DNA of 64,000 bases from Micractinium sp. NFX-FRZ. Lineage: Eukaryota > Chlorophyta > Trebouxiophyceae > Chlorellales > Chlorellaceae. The stretch is taken from assembly GCA_029339195.1 (NCBI GenBank), contig JAPTJF010000175.1, positions 1 to 64,000 on the forward strand. The letters run 5' to 3'. Below are positions 11,601-20,362 of the stretch, piece after piece; the first letter of the stretch is position 1, and each line of letters opens with the position of its first letter. Both the position numbers and the translations under genes were made by a program. The notes below the pieces were generated by a model. That model had not been told where the DNA came from. It did no database searches and saw nothing but the letters and a program-made list of their open reading frames with translations.

Positions 11601-11860
11601 CTAAAAGCATTTAGACGCCCCGCAGTCCACCCCGGACCTGATCACTTCCTCTCTACCCACAGCCCTCCTTCGCCCCCTTTGGGAAATTAGGCCACCTCCG
11701 CTGGGCCCCCCCTAATGCTCGTCCCCTCCTCCCTTGCCCTCCCACCTGCTGCCCGCAGTCAACCCTCGACCTCATCACCGCCTGCATCAGCATCAACCCG
11801 CGGGAGCGCCCCTCCGCCAACGAGGTGCTGTGCCGCCTGCTGGAGGAGGGGGCGGGGTGA
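2663..11860 (+). CDS. Transmembrane leucine-rich-repeat receptor-like protein kinase
   Basis: Sixteen exons give 1453 residues: 2663-2795, 3028-3211, 3561-3782, 3955-4533, 4819-4897, 5134-5187, 5484-5650, 5862-5942, 6418-8524, 9080-9178, 9450-9566, 9894-9988, 10175-10261, 10634-10743, 11005-11150, 11759-11860. All junctions are GT-AG and in phase. Order: signal peptide (LLALLLLAG), plant LRR N-terminal cap ending HPCSWTGVQC, degenerate LRRs (LDLSGNRLTGSLP, LHLSGNPGLGGSLP), a membrane span near residues 578-606 followed by Arg-rich sequence, a 600-residue cytosolic Gln/Pro/Ala-rich linker, then a compact kinase domain from 1203. Kinase motifs seen: GEGGFAVVY loop, VAVK lysine, HSDLK in place of HRDLK, SDLG in place of DFG, APEQ and DIYSLG. 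It would perceive an extracellular ligand and signal through the kinase. HSD marks it as non-RD, and activity is likely but unproven. The start is chosen because the first ATG directly precedes the signal peptide. Confidence 0.88.
7301..7400 (+). repeat. 30-bp coding tandem repeat (Gln/Pro unit)
   Basis: Three full copies of a 30-bp unit (7301-7330, 7331-7360, 7361-7390) plus a partial fourth, encoding a ten-residue QQQQQLPPP-type unit in the cytosolic linker of the receptor kinase. It is part of a longer CAG-rich stretch to about 8100. The clean in-frame period suggests recent slippage and length polymorphism. Confidence 0.85.
8198..8240 (+). repeat. 21-bp coding tandem repeat (RSTPHYA)
   Basis: Two identical 21-bp units encode RSTPHYA twice, followed by RSSP, in the juxtamembrane linker of the receptor kinase. 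Ser/Thr-Pro and Tyr make these plausible phosphorylation sites, by inference only. Confidence 0.8.
9651..9925 (+). repeat. Tandem duplication carrying a decoy 3' splice site and exon start
   Basis: Sequence from 9651 (CACTGCTCCCTTCC...) recurs from 9775. The first copy contains CCCCAG followed at 9739 by GTGCTCACGATTGCGACGGAG; the second contains the real exon start at 9894 (GTGCTCATGATTGCGATGGAG). The decoy reads VLTIATELVM and then a TAA at 9769-9771, so splicing to it would truncate the kinase. Confidence 0.85.
11151..11220 (+). repeat. Interstitial telomeric repeat between 11-bp direct repeats at a 5' splice site
   Basis: GGTGAGGCGAT occurs at 11151-11161, where it is the donor after the exon ending at 11150, and again at 11210-11220. 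Between them, 11164-11204 holds TTTAGGG units running into inverted CCCTAAA-type units, giving a foldback. The arrangement looks like telomeric DNA inserted with a short target duplication that also copied the donor. Confidence 0.75.
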
Positions 11861-13007
11861 GGCATCACCACCATCTACTTTGCAGTCGTTAGTCAAGCAC
11901 GGCCCAGGCGTGCGGCCAGCCATGAGCGAGCTGAGAGAGCCGAGCGCTCAGCCAGGCCGTGCTCCCTCCCCCCGGTGCCCCCCTGTGGTGTGCCCTCCTT
12001 CCGTTGCGCCCCGCCGTCGCGCGCCGGCTCCCCCACACGCCACGCATGTCCCGCCACTCGGCACATGCATCCAATGCACGTGCAAGCAGCGTGTGGGTGC
12101 GCACACGCCTGGTGGCCCAAGCCTCTCAAGGCAAGGCAGATGCCTGTGGGAGGGAGGGAGGTCGGGGGGTGGGAGCCGGCGGCATCTTGCGCAGCCATAC
12201 CCTCCCACCCCCCACCCCGTCCCACGAACACACCCCACGTTTTTCAGAGAGCCACCCCTAAGCCCAGCTGGTGTCCCACTTCCACCTCTCAACACGTGCG
12301 TGCAAACCCAAGGTGAAGGCAACCGCTTCCTTGGGACACCCTCCCCCTTCCAGCCCCCCTTTTCAGCCCCTGTTTCAGCAATCAGCGCCTCCCCGCCCCT
12401 CGTTTCATTCCCCTGCACTCGCGCCGCCGCCGCCGGGCCGCCACACAGGCCGCCTAGCAGTGTCGGAGGCAGTGCCCCGCTTTTCCACGCTCTGCAGCTT
12501 CTCCAGGCTTCTTCCCCTCCCACGCTTGTCCAAATCGCCCCCGAACTTACCCCTGCTCTCACTAATATGGGCTTGCTGCGCTGTGCCCCCCCGTCTCCCC
12601 AAGTGCACTGTGCCCCCACACCTCCCCACGTCTTCCTACCCCACATGCTCCGGGCCCCCGCCTACGGTCACCTCTCGTTGCGTACTACCAGCCCTTTTTC
12701 TCCACCCAAACGATCCCATCTTTTGGTGAAAGCACACACCAGCCACATAACCTGCACGCCTGTGCCAATTCCTGTCCTAATAAATGCTGGTGCAGCTGCC
12801 GCGCCAAGGTGCGCCCACCCGACATGCTGCAAGCCAGCCGAGCCTCCTTTTCCGGTGCCCTGCCCACTTGGGAGCCCTGGCCACCTGTCGCCGATCCACC
12901 ACCCACCCTTTGTGAATGAAAGAAAACGCTGTTGTCCCCCCTGCTTCAGATGCCCTCTTTTCCACCTGCCTGCCTGCCTTTGTCTCGCCGACATCTTCCC
13001 TCTTTAC

Positions 13008-13012
13008 TGTAA
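13008..13012 (+). terminator. Candidate poly(A) signal TGTAA
   Basis: First TGTAA after the receptor-kinase stop, about 1.15 kb downstream. The distance makes it tentative. Confidence 0.35.
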
Positions 13013-13387
13013 TAACCAAGCCGTGGCAGGTGCAGCCGTGACGTGCGGCGGGGTGAGGGCGCAAGGTCGCGCCTTGCGTCCTTGCTTGCGTCCTTGCTGC
13101 CATGCAGGCGCCACGTGGTGGGTGTCGCTGCACGGCATCCCAACCTTTGGAGTGTCCTCCACGCTGCAGCTCGCGCCTCCACGCATGTGGCGTTGCCGTG
13201 CACCCATGCTCAGCATGCTGCGCTGTGCTGTGCTGCCAGCGCCCATGCTTCCTTTGCGGTGTCAAATTGGATGCCCCACTCTGCTTCCCATTGGCAGCGC
13301 GCTGGTGCCCCAACCGTGCGGCTGGAAGTACTTTATGCACATGAGAGCGGCAGCCGCAGACTGGCATGGGGTTGGGGGAGGGCAGAG

Positions 13388-13392
13388 TTACA
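13388..13392 (-). terminator. Candidate poly(A) signal TGTAA (reverse strand)
   Basis: TTACA on the + strand, about 480 nt past the stop of the phosphodiesterase gene. Confidence 0.35.
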
Positions 13393-13869
13393 TGAGTGAA
13401 AACAGGGTGGGTGTGGGCGAGTTAAGTGCAGTGGGGCGGGGGCGGATGGAGCTTCTCAAGCGAGGGACGAATCAAGCCATAAGTGAGAATGAAGTGTTAA
13501 CGTGCGGGGCATGAGGGAGTCGCATAAAGCGGCATGTGGGTATGAAGGAGCCCAGGAGAATGTGGGGCTGAGTGGAAGGAGCGTCAGAGGCCTGGGTCCG
13601 GGGGGCAGTCCATAAGGCGTGGCAATGGCTGGTGCCCAAAAGCAGTTAGCGAGTAATGGTGCTACAAAAATAAGAAGAAAGCAGAGTGGCGCTTCAAAAG
13701 GGGGGTACGCAGTGTAATTGCTGGAGCAAGTACCAAAAGGCAGTGCAGGCAGGCCGACGGCAAAACTGGCTGGGGAAGCAGCTCGGGTGTCGGCCCATTA
13801 TTTATGTTCGAATTTGTATGTTTCCAAATGTGAAGAACTTGGAGCACTGTCGCCCTGCAGCGGGGGGGC

Positions 13870-16800
13870 TCACTTGCGCCCCAGGTAGCGGGCCAGGGAG
13901 CCCACCTGGTCGGTGAAGGCGCCGTCCACGCCCACCCCTGCAGGCGGGGGCCGAGGGCGGAAGCAATAGACATACTGGGTTAAACCTTGTGAACCGCACG
14001 TTGCAAACCACTCTTTGGCACTGCCGCCGTCATCAGTGCCCTCTGGCAGAGCAAGGGGAGGGAAGCAGGGCAGGGAGACGAGCGGGCACTCACGCTTGAA
14101 GAACATGTCGTACTCGTTGGCGGGTTCGGCGGCGTAGTCCCAGGCCAGGTAGCCGGAGCCGTCGGGGCGCCTGCGTGGCAGCACAAGGCGCAGCAGGAGG
14201 AGTCGGGAGTCGGGAATTGCCAGTCAGGCTTTGGTAAAGGCGGGCGTTGGGTAGGCCGACCCGGGCGGTGGGTGGGTGCCACACAGCAAGCAGCCACGCG
14301 TGCGCAAGGTCCATGCGCAGCCTCCTTCCTGGCAGCCCGAGCAAGCCGAGCAGGGCGCTCCTCCCTCTGTGTTGATTGAAAACGTTGATGGGTAATTAAG
14401 GTGGCCCCCACAACGTGTGCCAACCGGGAGCTCACTTGGGTTCGTTGCGCAGGGTGTAGATGTGCACCTGGAAGCCGTGCTTGTGCCACTGCTGCATGGT
14501 GGCAATGCCGCCGGCGATGGTCTGCAGGCGGGGGCAAGCAATCACACACATGTGCTAAGCGGGCAGGCAGTGGGCTTGCATGCGCCCACCGAAATGAGCT
14601 TCACGGAGCGAGCTCACGTCACCCAAATGCGCTCGCTGCTTGTGTCGACCGGCCCTTGTCCACCAGCCTACTCGGAGATGGCACCAGCGGTGCCCGCCAA
14701 CCCACCGAAGTGTTGACGTAGTTCTTGTCGGTGAAGGCCACCAGCGCGTTCTTCCAGGGGCCGATGCCGCGGATGCCGGCGGCGCGCAGCTGTAAGGGGA
14801 CAGGAACCCCATAGACAATGGCAAAAAAACCGTCCTCAGTTGTTTGGCAGGCAGGTGTTTTGCCTGAACCGATGCCAAGGATGCAGCTGGGGGCATGCAG
14901 CTGCTCACGTCGTTTCATTCAACCGGCTGGCCAGCACGCAGGCGGGCGGGCAGGCAAGTGGGCAGGCCAAGCGGCAAGGCAACCTGCGACCAACATGTGA
15001 GGGCGGCGCCGCCATGGCCAGCCCGACAGGCAGGTGGGCAGGCGGGCAGGTCGCATGGGGAGCTCCCGCGTCGCCCAGCCCGATTGGGCGGGCAGGGTGA
15101 CTTGGCGGGCGGGCGGGCCGGCACGCAGGCAGCATATGCAAGTGTCGTGCTGGGCGCATGTTGGGTGCCCCACCTTTGCCAGCTCAGCATCGCTCTTCAG
15201 GATGTCGCCGTAGGTGCGGCCGCCCTCGTGGGGCACGGGCTGCACGTGGAGGGGATGGAGGGGTTTGGGTTGGACATCACGCATACGCTATATATGCAGA
15301 AGCCTCCGTGGCAGAACGGAAGGCAGGCCGATCCATGGAGATGAGATGCACACAGGAGGGTGGCGGCCATGGCCAGCCTGGCGCCTCACCTCCTCAAAAG
15401 CGTCCGACAGGAAGACCATGGGCAGCTTGGTCTTCTTGGCCGCAGCGATCAGGTTCTTGCGCTGCACACATGAATGGGGCCAGGGGGTAGGGGCAGGGGA
15501 GGAGGCACAGCGGTGCGTGGCTGGGTGAGGCGCGTGGGCGGGTTGGGGCTGGAGTGGGGAGGCAGCAGGCTGCTGCACAGAAGGCATGCGTTGTGGTGGA
15601 GTTTCCTGGCAGAAGACAGTGTGCCGCGTGTTGCGCCGTGGGGAAGGGAGCAGGCAACTCCCTGGCTGCCAGGTGCGCCCAGCCCATGCGCTCGGCCGGT
15701 TCGCACCCGCCCACCTCAAAGGACTGCAGGAAGGCGGGGCGCTTGCGCCACTGCGAGCTGCCCACGGCGCCGGTGTAGCCGTGGCGGGTCTGGGGTGAGG
15801 CAGAAGGGGAGGGGAGGCGGGGGGGCACGGGCGGGGATCAGCAATAATAAAGGGAGTGGACAGGGAGACTAACAGGTGATGCTCAGCATACGACACCACC
15901 CGCCAAACATCCCTCCCTGGCCCTGCTCCTCTGTGTACTGTAAGCGCCACGTGCTCCAAGCCCTCCTTACCGCTCGCCTCCTGCACCCTTCCTCCCACCC
16001 GCCCTCTTTCTTCACACGTCTGCGCATGTCACAAGCAGTCATTCACGCATTGCTTCCCTGAACTGGCGCTCACCAGCACGTCAACGACCGCCTGGGTGAA
16101 GGTGGTGCCGGCGAAGCAGGGCAGGTTGAGGCTGTCGTGGAAGGTGGGGTGCTTGGTCTCTGCGGCACGGTGAGTGGGAGGGAGGTGGCAGGTTCGAGCT
16201 GGCGCGGAAGGCGGGGTGCTCAGATGGATGGCGCAGCAGGAGGGGTGGGGAGGCAGGACTTGGGGCAGGTAGTGTGTGAGGGCTGTGAGGTGGGGGCGGG
16301 TGGGGGTCATGTTGCTTTTGCAAGCGCCTCATTATGCGGGGTTGGGTGGAAGTTGACGCGGAGGAGGGATGGGCAATGCTGGGGTCTGGCGCTGTACAAT
16401 GCACACACACACGCACACACACACGCTCCCACCCCACCCTGCCACCACCTTCCACTGCAAGCATTCCTCCCCCACCAACCAGGCGCCACCTGATCCCACC
16501 AAACACACTCAAGGCCCGCCTCCCCACCCACCGGGGTAGATGCCCACCACGCGGTTGGCGGCCTGCGGGGCACAGGTGGGAGGCGAGAGGGACGGGGGAG
16601 GGAGTAGATATTGGGAAACAGCGGGGGGCTCCTGACACGGGGGATGCCTGCCTGCCTGCCCAGCCAGCCCACCTCCCTCCCTCCCAATGGCACCGGCGGG
16701 CCCCGCCCCATCAGGCCCCACCCAACCCTGTCATATGCCATGGCAGTGGGCCCCCCGTACATGCCCCCAGCATGCCCCCAGCACACACATCGACGCCAGA

Positions 16801-19023
16801 GTTAAATCACAACGTTTTAATGAGAAAGCAGGAACATTAAGTGGAAGGTGGCGGCCCCCACCTGTGCGGTCTGGATGTACTCCACCAGGGTGGGCACCTC
16901 GAACTGGCCGTTAAAGCCGGGGTTGCTGCGGGGTTTTAGGGTTTTAGGGTTCTCGGGTTAGGGTTTAGGGGGTGGGGTGGGTGGGGGGGAGGGGCATGGG
17001 AACCGCGCTGAGCTGTGCTGCCTGCGGCGCCCCCCTGCCAGCGCCTGCGTGTCCCGCAGCCGGAATGCTGGCGGCATGCCACCCTCAGGCCGTGCTGCTC
17101 ACGCACGTGCGGCCCAGGGAAGCTGTCAGGCGTGCCACCAGTGCTGGGCCCATGCGGCATGCAAAGCACATGTGGGTGGCGCGCACCGCAGGGGGTTGGA
17201 CTGGCGGGCGCGCAGGGTCTTGATCTGGGCCAGGGTGAGGTTGAAAGAGAACACGCCCTGCAGATGTGTTGTGAGTAGGGAAAGGGGGGCGGCGGGTGAT
17301 AGGAGGGAGAGGTGTGGGGGGGAAGGGTGGGGAGGGGAGGGAGGGAGAGGTGGTGGGCGAAGGGTGGGCAGGAGGGCGAATGTGGTTGTTTCATGTGCTG
17401 TCCGCGTTACCTACTCTCCCCACCCACCCAACCACTCACCATCATGTCGTAGCCATCCACGTTGTATGCGGTCTTCAGCTCAGGGAACTTGGCCAGCGCG
17501 TTGGTGGTGCCGCTGCAGTGGGCACACACATCGGTGGGCGGCGACGCAGAATTGAGTGTGTGCTTGGATGCCAATGGGGGCAGGGGGCTGTGGGAGCCAG
17601 GACAGCCGTACTACGGTTCAGTAATTAGTAATGGGTGATGGGTGATGGTGCGGCGCTGCTGCTCTGCCTGGCATGATGAGCAAACAGCCTGAGTGCCGGC
17701 AGCGACATGTGCGTGGGTTGGGTGGGGGGGACCAAGCGGGGCGTGTCGTGCGGGTGCAGGTGTGGCGGGGCAGCCATGCTGCGCGTGGTGTGCTGCAGGC
17801 AGCACGTCGGCACCCCCGCCTTGCTCACAGCACCCGCCGCCCCCCGCCCTACCCCGGCCCACCACCACACACAAGCTACCGCCCCGCCCCGCCACCTCTC
17901 CCCCCACCTGAGGTCGGGCTCGTGGCGGCAGATCAGCTTGCAGTCCTTGGTGGGCACCACTGCGAGGGAGGGGGCGCCGGAGGGGGCAGCGGGGTGAGGA
18001 GTTGAGGGGTGGGATGGGATGGGAGCCCCCAGACTCCTGCTCCATGACTGCCCGGCTGGCTGTCCGCATGCTGGCCCAAGCAGCACTGCACCCGCCAGCA
18101 TCCGCCACTCATGCCATTATGGTGCACCCTGCCACCCCGCCTCCCCACCCACCAATCACTCGACTCACCATCGCACTCGATGAAGTCGGCGCCCGCAGCA
18201 ATGGCGGCGCGGTATGCCCGCAGGGTGTGCTCGGGGTACACGCCGGACAGGCCGCGGTGGGCTGCGGGGGAGGTGGTTGGGAGAGGAGCAGGGCCAGGGG
18301 TGTGTCATGGCAGGGAAGGGGGAGCAAAGGAGGGGGAGCGCAGAGTGCGAGCGCAGGGTTTGCTGCTGATGGCGCGCCTGTGGGGCAGGAGGAGGAGGGG
18401 CGGAGATGGAGGGAGAACTGTGTGGAGCTTCGGGGGCATGCAGTGCGAGTATGCACAGCAATATCATGCCAGTATGCCTGGTTGGCCGTCTCGTGATCAT
18501 GCAAGGGGAGCGGCAAGCTTGAGCGGCGGCAGGCTGCCGTGGGCGCCCGCCACAAGCGGCGGCAGAATGGTGTGGCGCCGCCGGCAGGCAGCTCATCTCA
18601 TAGCCGCTCTGCACGATGTGCTATGCACTGAGATGATGCGTGCGCAGTCCAGGACGAGGCCTGGCAGTGCAGCCTTGGGTTGGGTACCCGACGGCACTGG
18701 TGGGCATTTTGTCACCACCGCGTGCATGCCGTGGCGCACCAACAGTGCACCCCACTTCCCAGGCCGGCTGCCCGCAGTGCCATCAAGATATGCGCGGTAG
18801 TGCGTTGACGGAGCACCCAAAAGGCGCAACCCAAAGTGAATTTCGCTTCCGTTCACGAGCGGGGCGTCCGCAGTCGGGGCGCGCGCGCTCGCAAGTGTGA
18901 TGGAAGCACCAAGCGAGTGAGAGCTTCAGAAAGCTCACCGATGGCGTAAGGGGGAGGGCGCAGCGCCGTCTTGGCGCTTGCGCAGGCCAGGATGGCCAGG
19001 AACGCCACCAACACACGCGCCAT
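13870..19023 (-). CDS. Secreted glycerophosphodiester phosphodiesterase
   Basis: Fifteen exons, 360 residues: 18939-19023, 18169-18261, 17908-17959, 17440-17512, 17187-17257, 16862-16925, 16532-16562, 16074-16159, 15715-15789, 15390-15461, 15174-15239, 14706-14789, 14436-14521, 14094-14170, 13870-13937. It hydrolyses glycerophosphodiesters to glycerol-3-phosphate and an alcohol. Family hallmarks: [13 protein letters not shown] at residues 29-41 with the catalytic His of HRG (H30), IECD (E57, D59), CRHEPDL (H72) and GIYPETKHP. The N-terminus ([17 protein letters not shown]) is a signal peptide, so it acts in the secretory path, vacuole or outside the cell, as in plant GDPDs that recycle phosphate from lipids. 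Length fits a single-domain enzyme. I see nothing pointing to phosphate control. Two introns carry unusual repeats: a telomeric array at a 3' splice site and a GGCAGGCG-type array. Confidence 0.9.
14930..15135. repeat. Degenerate GGCAGG/GGCGGGC array in an intron
   Basis: Low-complexity clusters of GGCAGGCGGGCAGG-like units fill most of the intron between the exons at 15174-15239 and 14706-14789 of the phosphodiesterase gene. Confidence 0.6.
16401..16425. repeat. CA microsatellite
   Basis: About twelve CA dinucleotides with one CG interruption, within an intron of the phosphodiesterase gene. Confidence 0.8.
16932..16970. repeat. Interstitial telomere-like repeats forming the 3' splice-site tract
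   Basis: Units TTTTAGGG, TTTTAGGG, TTAGGG and TTTAGGG, a few degenerate, stop five bases before the AG of the exon at 16862-16925. On the coding strand they read CCCTAAA and so supply the pyrimidine tract of that acceptor. Confidence 0.75.
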
Positions 19024-20362
19024 CGTTGCGACTTGATTGGATCGGAGGGCAAGATCGATGAACGGTGGTCTGATGCAGGGTGTTTGGCATGGAGGGAGGG
19101 AATATGAGGGACACGGCAAGGTGCGAATCCCAGCATCCATGCCCGCCAGCTCAGCGCCACAGGGGTGGTGGGTAATCATTTCATAGATTCCGACTGACCC
19201 AGCCCAGCGGGGCAGGGCGCCACCTGTAACAAGCACCGTCAGGGGGGCGCAGCAGAGCAGCCTCCAGTTGCATGGCATGCTGCTGGAGATACGCCCTTAG
19301 TGATCGGCTGTGGCGGTGGAGGTGCCAGCAGGGACTCAGCGGCGCGGCCCCCGATCTGAGGCAGCACCTCAGGAGCAACCACGTCTCTGCCACTCGGTCA
19401 GTTCACTTGGATGAAAGCATTTGGCGTGCAGCCCAGCATGCGAAGTTCCTGCTGCACTGCATCGTCCAGCGCTGGCAACTGCCGGGCACATGGGCACCTT
19501 GCCGTGCTGGTGGGGGCGTCCGCTGCCCTCCCAGCTGCTGCCTCAGAAGCAGCCCGCCCCCAGACCCCGGCAGCACTGCTCCAGCCATTCGGTGCAACTC
19601 ATCACGAGTAAGGGGGTGATGCTCACTGCTGTGGTGCTACGGCCGCAGCACAGCCCAGCATGGCCCGTGTGCTATGCCGCAGCCCGTTATGCCGCAGCCC
19701 GTTATGCCGCCTGTTATGCCGCAGCCCGCTTGTGGGACAACATCACCACCACACTCTGCCTCCTGCCACAGCAGCTGTCATCAGGCATGCCTTGGCCACG
19801 CTGAATCAATGGCTGCGCCCCCAACCTGGCGCCGCTCTGTCCACCGGTCAGTCACAGTAACGACGAGAGGATACGGCATGCAGGCGATGATCGGAAGTAA
19901 AGAGTTGAGAGGAAGCCATGTGCAACAATAAGGCTGAGGGATGTCGGAGGCTACAGCGCCAGCTGTGTGGCACATGCTGTACAGGCATGGCGGTGGTCGG
20001 TGGTTGGCGAGGCAGGGCGCAGGCCTTGAGGCCAGGCGCGCCAGGCAATACAATTCAATATGAGGCTTGTGATGAGCGGTGGGAAGGTGACTGTGTGAAG
20101 GCGGGGGAGGGAGCGAGGGGCGGCTACTACAAAGAATGCATGGCACGCGAGGGCGGCTGCATCGGCGCCTTGGCCTAGGTGTGCCACCAGCCGTGGGGCA
20201 TGATGCGAGTTTAGGTGTGTGCCAGCGCCTGAACACCAGCCCGCGGATGGCAGGACTGCGCCTGCAGGCACCTGCCCAATGCACTCGCATGCACCGCCCA
20301 CTGGCAGCGCTCTGCGGCAGCCCAGCAGGGTTCTCCAGCTGTTCCCGTGTTGCTGCTGTTGC
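19024..20362. other. Intergenic: promoter of the phosphodiesterase gene and 3' UTR of CDC6
   Basis: No supported gene. Contains a 15-bp tandem repeat (TTATGCCGCAGCCCG-like, three to four copies, 19674-19729). A tRNA-like GGTGCGAATCCC near 19125 lacks a matching acceptor stem. No reverse-strand TGTAA was found for CDC6. Confidence 0.5.

Larger units (their letters stand above)
11861..13869. other. Convergent intergenic region (two 3' UTRs)
   Basis: Lies between the stop of the receptor kinase and the stop of the phosphodiesterase gene on the other strand. An open frame runs on to 13514 (+) but is proline-rich, has no domain and overlaps the kinase's last exon, so I do not call it. The sequence is pyrimidine-rich to about 12700. 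TGTAA at 13008-13012 and TTACA at 13388-13392 are candidate poly(A) signals for the two flanking genes, implying long 3' UTRs. Confidence 0.5.

Noticed and set aside
11715..13514. 599-codon + strand open frame running past the receptor-kinase stop
   Set aside because: It is in a different frame over the kinase's last exon, is proline-rich without a domain, and lies in a pyrimidine-rich 3' region. Long stop-free frames are expected at this GC content.
19110..19145. tRNA-like T-loop GGTGCGAATCCC
   Set aside because: No acceptor or anticodon stem pairs with it at the right distance.
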